From Lachnospiraceae bacterium (GTDB taxonomy: Bacteria; Bacillota; Clostridia; Lachnospirales; Lachnospiraceae), in contig JAEEQX010000011.1 of assembly GCA_016285575.1 (NCBI GenBank), positions 1 to 39,825 of the forward strand: DNA of 39,825 nt, read 5' to 3'. The notes under the pieces are model-generated. The model made no database searches. It saw only the letters and a list, made by a program, of their open reading frames with translations, and had not been told where the DNA came from. Both the position numbers and the translations under genes were made by a program. Shown one piece after another: positions 31,720 through 39,754 of this stretch (positions are counted from its first letter, which is position 1; each line of letters begins with the position of its first letter).

Positions 31720-32160
31720 CTACATGAATATATCCAATAACAATCCCCTGATCTCGTCTATCCTACCGAGAATGGACAGCGCGTCCTTTTCTTCTTTTAC
31801 AAGTTCCTGTGCAAGTTCATCAAGTGCTGCATCAACTCTTCTGATGATACCGTACACACGATGTCTTCCTCGTCTGTCCAAAAAGTTTTCTCTTGAAAAC
31901 TCGTGCGACCTGTTAACAACTTCGTTCATGAAACTCTTGATTAATGCGCGATAATGCTTCATATCGCGAATGTCCATCTTCTTTTTCAGCCTGTCGCCCT
32001 GCATAGTAATCTCTTCCATCATACCCATCAGGCGCTGCTGAAGTTCTGCCTCCTCAACATTGGATGAGAGCACAAACTTAAAAGGTACATCCGGCGTCTC
32101 CGTCGGCTTAACACTCTCTACGTTCTGAGGCTGTGCAATTTGATTGACTTTAATCTCCAT
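31720..32160 (-). CDS. YaaR (DUF327) family protein
   Basis: A 146-residue mostly helical protein with the family pattern: [49 protein letters not shown], and [30 protein letters not shown]. The function of YaaR is not known. Its position directly upstream of holB is conserved in Bacillus and other Firmicutes, which supports the call. It starts 11 bases after the guanylate-kinase-like gene. Confidence 0.88.
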   Translation of the reverse strand: MEIKVNQIAQPQNVESVKPTETPDVPFKFVLSSNVEEAELQQRLMGMMEEITMQGDRLKKKMDIRDMKHYRALIKSFMNEVVNRSHEFSRENFLDRRGRHRVYGIIRRVDAALDELAQELVKEEKDALSILGRIDEIRGLLLDIFM

Positions 32161-32171
32161 AGGCTTTTACC

Positions 32172-32753
32172 CTATTCTTTAACCAAGTCCTTAATCTCAG
32201 TCATACACTTTTCCAAGTCGTAATTTTCGAATACTCTCTCTATTCCTGCATTTTTAATCTTGTCTTTTGAAAAATCGTTGGAGTCTGCCAAGAAGCGGCG
32301 ACACATTTCTTCATACTTAGGGTCGCTCTGCTTTCTCTCGCGTCTAAGTGCTCTCTCGAGTCTTTCTCCGTCATCCACATCTATGAGTATCGGAATAACT
32401 CTGTCCTTACCGAAGTAATTACGAATCTGAACATATGATTCAAGCGTTCCGATAACAGCATAACTTTTTTGATCAAGATCGATGCATCCGTTATCCACTG
32501 TCATGTATTTCCAGATGCCATGTATCGTATTGTATGCTCTCGACTCAACTACTTTTCCTTCGGATGCAAGTTTTTGTGCTTCAACTTCATCTATGAAAAA
32601 GTATTCTCTGCCGTCTTCCTCGCCCTCTCTTATGGGTCTGGTTGTATATGTCACGAGTTGATTGAGTCCGAGGCTCTCGTCTGCCAAAAGCCTCTTGTAT
32701 ACAGTATCCTTGCCTGTGGAACTCTTACCACAGATGCAATATATTTTTCCCAT
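32172..32753 (-). CDS. Guanylate-kinase-like P-loop protein at the thymidylate-kinase position
   Basis: A 193-residue NMP-kinase-like protein. Its P-loop is CGKSSTGKDT (residues 8-17) and it has the guanylate-kinase signature TYTTRPIREGEEDGREYFFI, the region that binds GMP, and an Arg-rich lid ALRRERKQSD. True Gmk begins GPSGAGKST; here the loop is GKSSTGKDT, and the protein is shorter and divergent. It occupies the place where Bacillus has tmk upstream of yaaR-holB. It could phosphorylate GMP or be a diverged paralogue with another nucleotide, and a second conventional gmk elsewhere in the genome is likely. The ribosome site is modest (GGGATT). Confidence 0.75.
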   Translation of the reverse strand: MGKIYCICGKSSTGKDTVYKRLLADESLGLNQLVTYTTRPIREGEEDGREYFFIDEVEAQKLASEGKVVESRAYNTIHGIWKYMTVDNGCIDLDQKSYAVIGTLESYVQIRNYFGKDRVIPILIDVDDGERLERALRRERKQSDPKYEEMCRRFLADSNDFSKDKIKNAGIERVFENYDLEKCMTEIKDLVKE

Positions 32754-32787
32754 TATAATCCCAATGCCCGTAGGCTAACCTTTACAC

Positions 32788-33639
32788 TTATTTTGCGTAG
32801 AATAAAACTCCGAGAGTAGCCGGTCCGCAGTGGCTGGTAATAACGCCTCCCGCCTGTGTCTCCAAGATCTCGTCGAAGTAATTAAGTTCCTTGAGATACT
32901 CAACAACCGGTTCTACGTCTGCATGATCCATCACTGAATATGTGACGAATACTCTGGTACTGTCCGCCTGTAAAAGTTCTTCTTTCATGTCTTCAACATA
33001 ATTCATAAGAACCTTCTTGGTCTTGCCACGGTACTTGGTACCTACGCCCATCTTGCCCATCTTAACTTCAATACGGGGCTTGAGCTTTAATGTATTCGCA
33101 AGAAGTGCGGTAACTGCCGTACATCTTCCGCCTCTTGCTAAGAAAGTCAATGTATCAACTACAAAGCTTGCTCTAACATCTTCTCTCGCATTCACAATCG
33201 CTTCATGAATCTCTTCGGTGCTCTTACCTGCATCTCTCATCTCAGCGGCACGGATAACCTGAAGTCCGATTCCGGTTGAAAGATTCATCGAATTGATAAC
33301 GAATACTCTGTCATAATCGAGTTCATCTGCAGCAAGTCTTATTACGTTGCAGGTGGTACTCATATCCTCGGAGATACCTATGTAGATGACATCATCGCCT
33401 GCTTCCTTGTGAGGCTTGAGTGCTTCGATAGCTGTATCTATGCCTGCCGCCGCCGTCTTGGGAGTAGTCTTGTTATCATCTGACCACTTGATAATCTCTT
33501 CGGGTGTAATATCAATTCCATCAAAATAACTCTTGTCATCCATGATGATACAAAGTGGAATGGTCTCGATATTGTATTTTTCCAGTAACTCTTTCGTCAA
33601 ATCGGCGGTAGAGTCAGTCATTATTATTGTTTTCCCCAT
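32788..33639 (-). CDS. DegV family fatty-acid-binding protein
   Basis: A 283-residue DegV protein. The N-terminus IIMTDSTADLTKELLEKYNI and IPLCIIMDDKSYFDGIDITPEE, the core RASFVVDTLTFLARGGRCTAVTALLANTLKLKPRIE, and the C-terminal SHCGPATLGVLFYAK are the family hallmarks. DegV proteins bind a fatty acid in a central cavity and, in Gram-positive bacteria, include the FakB subunits that present exogenous fatty acids to the FakA kinase. FakA is not in this window, so the FakB role is unproven here. A strong promoter (33670-33698) lies just upstream, with AAGGAG before the ATG; the gmk-like gene follows after 34 bases, so it heads the yaaR cluster transcript. Confidence 0.9.
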   Translation of the reverse strand: MGKTIIMTDSTADLTKELLEKYNIETIPLCIIMDDKSYFDGIDITPEEIIKWSDDNKTTPKTAAAGIDTAIEALKPHKEAGDDVIYIGISEDMSTTCNVIRLAADELDYDRVFVINSMNLSTGIGLQVIRAAEMRDAGKSTEEIHEAIVNAREDVRASFVVDTLTFLARGGRCTAVTALLANTLKLKPRIEVKMGKMGVGTKYRGKTKKVLMNYVEDMKEELLQADSTRVFVTYSVMDHADVEPVVEYLKELNYFDEILETQAGGVITSHCGPATLGVLFYAK

Positions 33640-33669
33640 ACATTAACTCCTTGCAGTTATAATCGGTTA

Positions 33670-33698
33670 ATTATAGCATTTTTCTTGCTTTTTTTCAA
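33670..33698 (-). promoter_or_regulatory. Promoter of degV and the downstream yaaR-holB-ricT cluster
   Basis: -35 TTGAAA (33693-33698) and -10 TATAAT (33670-33675) are separated by 17 bases on the minus strand, near-consensus. No terminator is seen until after rsmI, so it may drive seven genes. Confidence 0.75.
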
Positions 33699-33735
33699 CA
33701 TTTATGAGGAATAACTCAATTAATGCAAACATAAG

Positions 33736-33765
33736 AAAAACAGGGAGCTTTTGCCTCCTGTTTTT
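33736..33765 (-). terminator. Rho-independent terminator of the RND-tetR unit
   Basis: On the minus strand an AAAAACAGG/CCTGTTTTT stem with a loop around CTTTTG is followed by TTTTT. It lies 7 bases after the stop of the TetR-family gene. Confidence 0.8.
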
Positions 33766-33771
33766 CTTCAT

Positions 33772-34419
33772 TTATTTTCTTAAGTTAAGTAACGCCACGA
33801 ATCCGTTATATACGAAATCTTCTACTTCTTTTTTATCGTATGCTGCTTCTTCCTGAATGAGGAAAACAAACAATACTACCTGAGAACAAAGCACATCTTT
33901 TCTATACGCAAAGTCTTTTTCGGTAAATGCGCCTTCTTCGAATCCCTGATCAAGGAATCCCTGCAAGAGAGTCTCGACTATGTTGGAACTTTTTCCATTG
34001 ATTCCGACAAATCCAAAAGTACAATCCGTGTTGCTCGAGTGATTATTTCTTATATCGTTAAGAACTCTGGCAAGTGATTGCAAAGTGGTGTTGTCCAACT
34101 TGTTATCCCAAATATAATCCAATATCTTATAGAACTTATTTTTGAAGTTGTCTTCCTGCGTAGTTATAGTCAATACGGTTTTTACTTTTTCATACAAAAG
34201 ATAATGCACCGCCTTGGTAATAAGTTCCTCCTTGCTCTCAAAGTATCCGTAGGTTGTACCCTTACCGATACCTGCACGTGAGGAAATCTCGCTTACCTTA
34301 AGGGTTGATATATCTCTTCCTTCTCGTATGAATTCGCTCACCGAATAGTAGAGTTTTTTCTCTTTATCCGGAAGGTTCTCCATATGGTTTATGTATGTCA
34401 TGTAATCAAATCCGTCCAT
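33772..34419 (-). CDS. TetR-family transcriptional regulator of the RND exporter
   Basis: A TetR/AcrR-type repressor. The helix-turn-helix is STLKVSEISSRAGIGKGTTYGYF near residues 33-55 with SKEEL following, and the remainder is the helical ligand domain. The first ATG is at 34434, but the ATG at 34419 is preferred because GAGGG lies eight bases before it; it gives 215 residues. It directly follows the RND exporter gene and is co-transcribed with it, so it likely regulates the promoter at 38481-38508 and hence itself. Its ligand is unknown. Confidence 0.88.
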   Translation of the reverse strand: MDGFDYMTYINHMENLPDKEKKLYYSVSEFIREGRDISTLKVSEISSRAGIGKGTTYGYFESKEELITKAVHYLLYEKVKTVLTITTQEDNFKNKFYKILDYIWDNKLDNTTLQSLARVLNDIRNNHSSNTDCTFGFVGINGKSSNIVETLLQGFLDQGFEEGAFTEKDFAYRKDVLCSQVVLFVFLIQEEAAYDKKEVEDFVYNGFVALLNLRK

Positions 34420-34481
34420 TTTATAATCCCTCATATCTATCTCTTGTTCTCGTTTGCTTTGCTTATCATTAATCCATACCC

Positions 34482-37400
34482 TTAACTAAGGGAAATGATT
34501 CCGCCCGGATTGGTTGGTTCTTCATCAACCTTTTCACCGTACTCGTTGACTCTGACTGACTTATTTCTGTTAAAGATGTCGTAGAGACAAGGAACAATTA
34601 CAAGTGTTAATACGGTTCCGTATAAAAGTCCACCAATCATAACTATTGCCATGGGCTTCATCATAGCCGATCCGCCACCGATTCCAAGTGCCATGGTTGA
34701 CATTGATATAACTGTTGTAAGTGTTGTCATAAGGATGGGACGAAGTCTTGACTTAGCCGATTCAACAATTGCGTCTTTTTTCGTCAATCCTTCTTGTCGT
34801 AGCTGGTTAATATAGTCAACCATAACGATACCGTTATTAACTATGATGCCCGCTAACATTACGAATCCGAGTGCACCGATAACCGATACGTTATTGCCTG
34901 TGAAATACAGTGCAAACAAACCACCGGTGAATGCAAGAGGAATCGTAAACATGATGATAAACGGTGACAAAAGTGACTGGAACTGTGCAACCATTATCAA
35001 GTAGATGAATATTACCGCAAGGATAAGCATGAGCGATAACTGCTTCATGGCATCTTTAATCATCTCGTCTTCACCGCTCATCTTGATTGAGTATCCGTCA
35101 AGCATTTCAATATTCTTAAACTTGTTCTCAAGTTCATTACCTACAAAAGAGATGTTGTGGTCATCATCAATATTAGCTGTTACTGAGATGTACTTGGTCT
35201 GGGCATCTCTGTTGATTACATTAAGAGTATCCGTTGTTTCAAAAGTAACGATACTTGCAAGTGGAACTTCTTTTGTATTGCCTTCCTGATCTGTATAAGT
35301 AAACTTAAGCTTCTTGATATCATCAAGTGTGGTATCCTTCTGCTCATCTGAGATTACATATATATCATAATCCTTGGTATCAGCGATAAGAGAGCTTGTA
35401 GATGTCGAAGGCATCATAACCTTCATAACCTCTGCAAATACCTGTGCTGTGGTCAACTGATACTCCATAGCCTTAATCTTGTCTACGTGAATCTTAAGAC
35501 AGGGTGTTGTATCACTAAGACCATCCTCGATATCTATAACACCGGGGGTCTCTTCCATAATCTCGACTACCTGCTTGGTGTATTCGCGAATCTTTTCAAG
35601 ATCACGTCCTTTTACCATAATCGAGAGACCGGAACCCATCATAGACATTGTGTCATTGGATGTAGTAGTTACTGAAATCTCACACTCGAGATCGGATGTC
35701 TTTTCTATAATCTCGTTCTGGATTTCCGACATCTTTCTTTTATTGTTTTCATCCAAAAGAAGATAATAGGTTGCGCCGCTTCCGCCTCCCATACCGAGAG
35801 CTCCGAGAGCGCTTCCTTCACCGAGCATAACTCCGACTGTCTCTATTCCATCAATACCCATTACTCGCTCGCTAACCTGGTCGCATGCTTTCATGAGATC
35901 TTCATCTGTATAGTCTCCGTCCTCGGGCATGGATACTGTCATTGAAATCTGATCAACCTCTATATCCATATCAAGGAATGAGAATCCTCTTGAGAATCCA
36001 GCAAATATACTGCCTGCAAGAAGTATAAGTGCGAGGATTAAAACCAAAGGCTTTACTTTTAAGAGTCCTGAAAGTACTACTCCGTATGCGTCTCTAATCT
36101 TATCAAAAAGAAGTGTCTTCTTTTCTTCTGTATCTTTTATAATCATACCTGCCATAGCGGGCACGAATGTTAAAGCAACGATAAGGCTGGCACCAAGAGT
36201 ATATGTAACTGTTAATGCCATATCTACAAATATCTGCTTGGTAATACCCTGAGCAAAAACGATGGGAGCGAATACCGCAACTGTTGTAAGTGTGGATGAT
36301 GCGATAGCCCCGCCTACACCCTTGGCACCTTCAACTGCGGCCTTCTTAATCGTTACACCTTCTTTTCGTAGCCTGTATATGTTCTCTATGACAACTATCG
36401 AGTTATCAACCAACATACCAATTCCAAGCGCCAATCCTGAAAGGGAGATGATATTAAGTGTGATATGTGTAAAGTACATAAGTACGATTGCAAAGATAAC
36501 ACTTAACGGAATTGAACATGCAATAATGAATGTCGACTTAAAATCTCTAAGGAAAATAATAAGTATAATAACCGCAAGTAACGCACCGATTAACATGTTC
36601 TGCAATACGCTCTCAACAACGATGTCAATATAGACACCCTGGTTCATAAGAACTGCCATGTTAAGATCGGGGTTTTCTTTTTCAAGCTGATCAAACTTCT
36701 TAAGAAGTCTGTCCGTTACATCACCTGTTGAGTAACCTGTCTGCTTTTCAAAAGAAAGCATGATGGCTGGATTACCATTAATCTTGGAATATGAATCCTT
36801 GGCATTGTTAACTACTTCAACAGTCGCAACATCCTTAACTCGAATGGGTGCTATGTCTTCCATACCAAAGTCGATAAGCACCATATTATTAAGGTCTTCA
36901 ACAGTGGTTACAGAATCTCCGACTGCTATCATGTACTGGTTATTGCCCTCAGTTACATAGCCTGCAGGCATGTAAAAGTCCTGTGCAATGATGAGGTTTC
37001 CAAGCATCTCTGCTGTAACAATATTGGATACATCTGCCTGCTTGATTGCAGAGTCCTTGGCATCTTCGAGCTGCTTCTCGCCCTGTTCGAGTGCTGCCTT
37101 ACCGGTTGCAATCTCATTGCTGGCCTTACTAATCTCAAGGATACCATTAACGATACCCTGATTGAGTTTCTTATATGCATCGTCTAACTGAACTTTACCT
37201 TCAGCAATCTTGGGCTTAGCAGCTTCCATGGTTGCGATTGTCGAGTTAACTGTTGCAAGGGCCTGATTAATCTGCTTGCCAAGTTGAGTCATATCTCCGG
37301 TATTCGGATCTATTCCAAGAGCACTTAAATCAATACCCGCTGCCTGCATCGCACTAAGTGTTGCTAAAACAGGTGCAGCGCTAAGATTAGCCTGTTGCAA

Positions 37401-38408
37401 TTGAGCGCTAACAGTTGCAACATAAGCGGTTAACTGTGCCCTATTCATACCTGTTTGCTCAACCAATTGTTCATCTGTTAATGCAGGATCTTGCGTTAAT
37501 AAAGCTTGATACTCTGTTACAAGTTGTTGTTGTCTTTGTAATTCTGCGCTTTGAGTATTGTAGTCATTGATTGCTTTTGCCGCATTTTCAAGATAAGGCT
37601 TAATCATCTTCATTGTCTGAAGATTGGAATCTATTGAAGACTCTCCTACATACGCCTGAATCTTACCATTAACTATCTCATTGGATGCATTGGCAAGTTC
37701 ATTGGCCATCTTCTCCTGGCCTTCTTTTAATTGCTTTTCACCATTAGCTATCTTGTCTTTTGCATCTTCAACTTCTTTTTCAGCATCAGCAAATCCTTCA
37801 TCAATATTTCTAAGAACATCATAGTTGATCTTCTTAATCTTCTTTTCATCGAGTGTAATCTGGATAGTCTCTTCAACCATACCTGTGGTTGTAACGCTTG
37901 CAACACCTTCAACACTCTCAAGATAAGGAACGAGTGTATTGGCTACATAATCGGATATTTCAACCTGATTCATACCTTCGATATCCGCGGAAGCAACCAT
38001 TACAGGAAGCATAGTAGGATCGAGCTGCATAATCATAGGGCTCTGAACATTCTTAGGAAAGTTACCTGATACCTGGTCGAGTTTTTGCTGCATCTGGATA
38101 ATAATGGAATCCATATTGGCATTCTGTTCGTACTCAAGTATTACAAGAGAATAGTTGTTATATGACATTGACTGAATCGTCTTGATATTGGACGTGGTCG
38201 CCATCTGTGCTTCTATCGGAGCAGTTACATTCTTCTCAACATCTTCAGGGCTACCACCGGGATATGCGGTAATAACCAATACATAAGGAAGGTTCATATC
38301 AGGAAGAAGGTCAGCCTTCATTCTATAGAGGCTCACCGCACCAAGAACTATGATAAGCACAACTCCAACAAGGACTGTGTATGGTTTTCTAACACTGTAT
38401 TTCGACAT
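34482..38408 (-). CDS. RND-family exporter (AcrB/HAE1 class) with a large extracytoplasmic insertion
   Basis: A 1308-residue RND permease. The duplicated architecture is clear: an N-terminal helix (VLVGVVLIIVLGAVSLY), two large loops, and helix clusters containing LVDNSIVVIENIY and MLAGIIVNNGIVMVDYI. Ordinary RND pumps have about 1030-1050 residues. Here residues 205-460 insert a long segment with repeats such as GEKQLKEGQEKM and ATGKAALEQGEKQLEDA, typical of coiled coil and resembling the repeats in YhgE/Pip-type proteins. It lies in the first extracytoplasmic porter region. No membrane-fusion protein or outer-membrane factor is encoded nearby, as expected for a Gram-positive cell. The downstream TetR gene suggests regulation by a substrate. 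What is exported is not known. Confidence 0.9.
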   Translation of the reverse strand: MSKYSVRKPYTVLVGVVLIIVLGAVSLYRMKADLLPDMNLPYVLVITAYPGGSPEDVEKNVTAPIEAQMATTSNIKTIQSMSYNNYSLVILEYEQNANMDSIIIQMQQKLDQVSGNFPKNVQSPMIMQLDPTMLPVMVASADIEGMNQVEISDYVANTLVPYLESVEGVASVTTTGMVEETIQITLDEKKIKKINYDVLRNIDEGFADAEKEVEDAKDKIANGEKQLKEGQEKMANELANASNEIVNGKIQAYVGESSIDSNLQTMKMIKPYLENAAKAINDYNTQSAELQRQQQLVTEYQALLTQDPALTDEQLVEQTGMNRAQLTAYVATVSAQLQQANLSAAPVLATLSAMQAAGIDLSALGIDPNTGDMTQLGKQINQALATVNSTIATMEAAKPKIAEGKVQLDDAYKKLNQGIVNGILEISKASNEIATGKAALEQGEKQLEDAKDSAIKQADVSNIVTAEMLGNLIIAQDFYMPAGYVTEGNNQYMIAVGDSVTTVEDLNNMVLIDFGMEDIAPIRVKDVATVEVVNNAKDSYSKINGNPAIMLSFEKQTGYSTGDVTDRLLKKFDQLEKENPDLNMAVLMNQGVYIDIVVESVLQNMLIGALLAVIILIIFLRDFKSTFIIACSIPLSVIFAIVLMYFTHITLNIISLSGLALGIGMLVDNSIVVIENIYRLRKEGVTIKKAAVEGAKGVGGAIASSTLTTVAVFAPIVFAQGITKQIFVDMALTVTYTLGASLIVALTFVPAMAGMIIKDTEEKKTLLFDKIRDAYGVVLSGLLKVKPLVLILALILLAGSIFAGFSRGFSFLDMDIEVDQISMTVSMPEDGDYTDEDLMKACDQVSERVMGIDGIETVGVMLGEGSALGALGMGGGSGATYYLLLDENNKRKMSEIQNEIIEKTSDLECEISVTTTSNDTMSMMGSGLSIMVKGRDLEKIREYTKQVVEIMEETPGVIDIEDGLSDTTPCLKIHVDKIKAMEYQLTTAQVFAEVMKVMMPSTSTSSLIADTKDYDIYVISDEQKDTTLDDIKKLKFTYTDQEGNTKEVPLASIVTFETTDTLNVINRDAQTKYISVTANIDDDHNISFVGNELENKFKNIEMLDGYSIKMSGEDEMIKDAMKQLSLMLILAVIFIYLIMVAQFQSLLSPFIIMFTIPLAFTGGLFALYFTGNNVSVIGALGFVMLAGIIVNNGIVMVDYINQLRQEGLTKKDAIVESAKSRLRPILMTTLTTVISMSTMALGIGGGSAMMKPMAIVMIGGLLYGTVLTLVIVPCLYDIFNRNKSVRVNEYGEKVDEEPTNPGGIISLS

Positions 38409-38454
38409 AAAAAGCTCCTAAAATCGCTATTTCTATAGTTAGGTCTAAATAACT

Positions 38455-38470
38455 GACCGAACGGTCGGTC
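38455..38470. promoter_or_regulatory. Probable TetR operator of the RND operon
   Basis: GACCGAACGGTCGGTC is a perfect 6-4-6 inverted repeat just downstream of the -10 of the RND promoter, overlapping the predicted start of transcription. GACCG/CGGTC half-sites are typical of TetR-family operators. The TetR gene encoded at the end of the operon is the natural candidate to bind it. Confidence 0.7.
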
Positions 38471-38480
38471 GACTTTTTAC

Positions 38481-38508
38481 ATAATACAACTTTTAAAATA
38501 TTTGTCCA
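38481..38508 (-). promoter_or_regulatory. Promoter of the RND-tetR operon
   Basis: -35 TGGACA (38503-38508) and -10 TATTAT (38481-38486) with 16-base spacing on the minus strand, start near 38474, inside the palindrome's flank. Confidence 0.6.
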
Positions 38509-38577
38509 TAGTGTTTTCACTTTTTTCACAATTTTGTTCATTTCTTCACATTTGCATGATAGTATATAAGGGATTTC

Positions 38578-38594
38578 GAGAGGAAAATCCTCTC
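38578..38594 (+). promoter_or_regulatory. Hairpin in the ybaK leader
   Basis: GAGAGGA and TCCTCTC pair around AAA, about 80 bases upstream of ybaK. No T-run follows on either strand, so it is not a terminator; it may stabilise the leader or be a protein-binding site. An extended -10-like TGATAGTAT lies about 20 bases upstream of it. Confidence 0.4.
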
Positions 38595-38673
38595 AAGAAA
38601 AAGAAAAGAAATATTTATATAAAAATATATATTCTAAGATATAAAAAATAATAATAAATTAAAGGTACTTAAA

Positions 38674-39150
38674 ATGGGAAAAGAAACAAAAACAAATGTA
38701 ATGAGAGTATTGGAATCCAAAAAGATTGCTTATACGGGATATACTTATGATCCTGAAGTTGCTATAGCAGGAGATGAAGTTGCTGCAGCGCTTAATGAGC
38801 CGCCCGAAAGAGTCTTCAAAACACTTGTAACAGTAGCATCTAAAGGCGAACACTATGTATTCATGGTTCCTGTAAATAAAGAACTTAATCTAAAAGCAGC
38901 TGCCAAAGCTGTCGGGGAGAAAAGTATAGAGATGATAAAATCAAAGGAACTTCTTCCTCTTACAGGATATATTCATGGTGGATGTTCTCCTATAGGAATG
39001 AAGAAACTCTTTAAGACGGTAATAGATTCGTCAGCATCCAATTACGAAAAAATATTCTTTAGTGGTGGAAAAGTTGGATTCCAAGTAGAAGTTGCATTTA
39101 GTGATCTCTGTAAGGTGATACCTGTAATAACGGCAGATATTGCAGAATAA
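38674..39150 (+). CDS. ybaK: Cys-tRNA(Pro)/Cys-tRNA(Cys) deacylase, YbaK/EbsC family
   Basis: A 158-residue YbaK-type trans-editing protein that hydrolyses Cys wrongly attached to tRNA-Pro. It shows the family pattern: AGDEVAAALNEPPERVFKTLVTVASKGEHYVFMVPVN, the conserved Lys in VFKTLV, and the C-terminal GGCSPIGMKK motif with the GGxSPxG loop. Length is normal. It is one of the two plus-strand protein genes, has a weak ribosome site (AAAGG), and converges with the tRNA cluster onto a shared terminator. A second tRNA-editing gene, of AlaX type, lies elsewhere in this window. Confidence 0.93.
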   Translation: MGKETKTNVMRVLESKKIAYTGYTYDPEVAIAGDEVAAALNEPPERVFKTLVTVASKGEHYVFMVPVNKELNLKAAAKAVGEKSIEMIKSKELLPLTGYIHGGCSPIGMKKLFKTVIDSSASNYEKIFFSGGKVGFQVEVAFSDLCKVIPVITADIAE

Positions 39151-39253
39151 GAAGCACTAATAAAAATAGAGAATAAGAATACTAACTAAAAGAAAAAACT
39201 AACTATACAAATAAATATAAGATATTTTAAAAATATAAATGAAATATAGAAAC

Positions 39254-39281
39254 AAAAAAATCACCTAAAAGGTGATTTTTT
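39254..39281. terminator. Bidirectional terminator between ybaK and the tRNA cluster
   Basis: TCACC and GGTGA pair around TAAAA, with A-runs and T-runs on both flanks (AAAAAA...TTTTTT), so it can end ybaK on the plus strand and the tRNA transcript on the minus strand. Confidence 0.8.
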
Positions 39282-39283
39282 AA

Positions 39284-39356
<73 letters not shown>

Positions 39357-39357
39357 G

Positions 39358-39430
39358 TAGCGGGGGAAGGATTCGAACCTACGACCTCCGGGTTATGAGC
39401 CCGACGAGCTTCCAGCTGCTCTACCCCGCG
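39358..39430 (-). tRNA. Initiator tRNA-Met (CAT)
   Basis: A 73-base cloverleaf with anticodon loop CTCATAA. The three G-C pairs of the anticodon stem (GGG/CCC) and an unpaired 1-72 position mark it as the initiator. The first base C1 faces T72 instead of the usual A72, and the T-stem has one T-T mismatch (positions 50-64). CCA is not encoded. Confidence 0.88.
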
Positions 39431-39466
39431 GTATTATTTTTCGATTTTCCCAAGGCTTTCGCCTAA

Positions 39467-39548
39467 TGGATGGAGGTGGATTCGAACCACCGAAAGCGTC
39501 GCTAACAGATTTACAGTCTGCCCCCTTTGGCCACTCGGGAACCCATCC
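39467..39548 (-). tRNA. tRNA-Tyr (GTA)
   Basis: An 82-base class II tRNA with anticodon loop CTGTAAA and a long variable arm (GCGACGCTTTCG region). The acceptor GGATGGG pairs with TCCATCC (one G-T pair), discriminator A. CCA is not encoded. Confidence 0.95.
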
Positions 39549-39560
39549 ATAATATGTAAG

Positions 39561-39633
39561 TGGGGCCTACAGGGCTCGAACCTGTGACCCTCTGCTTGTA
39601 AGGCAGATGCTCTCCCAGCTGAGCTAAGACCCC
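39561..39633 (-). tRNA. tRNA-Val (TAC)
   Basis: A 73-base cloverleaf with anticodon loop CTTACAA. The acceptor GGGGTCT pairs with AGGCCCC, discriminator A, and the D-arm TTAGCTCAGCTGGGAGAGC is classical. CCA is not encoded. Confidence 0.95.
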
Positions 39634-39642
39634 ACGCAAGAG

Positions 39643-39680
39643 TATCGATAAAAATCGATATTCAATTCGTATAGAATTGA
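39643..39680. repeat. Tandem hairpins in the tRNA-Val/tRNA-Asp spacer
   Basis: TATCGAT-AAAA-ATCGATA (39643-39660) and TCAATTC-GTATA-GAATTGA (39662-39680) are two perfect 7-base-pair stems that fill the spacer. No T-run follows, so they are not terminators; they may guide processing of the tRNA precursor. Confidence 0.5.
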
Positions 39681-39754
39681 CGACCCAGATCGGACTCGAA
39701 CCGACGACCTCCGCCGTGACAGGGCGGCGCTCTAACCAACTGAGCCACTAGGCC
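39681..39754 (-). tRNA. tRNA-Asp (GTC)
   Basis: A 74-base cloverleaf with anticodon loop CTGTCAC. The acceptor GGCCTAG pairs with CTGGGTC (two G-T pairs), and the discriminator is G as expected for tRNA-Asp. CCA is not encoded. It is the first tRNA of the cluster; the 71 bases to its right (39755-39825) hold no gene I can identify. Confidence 0.95.
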
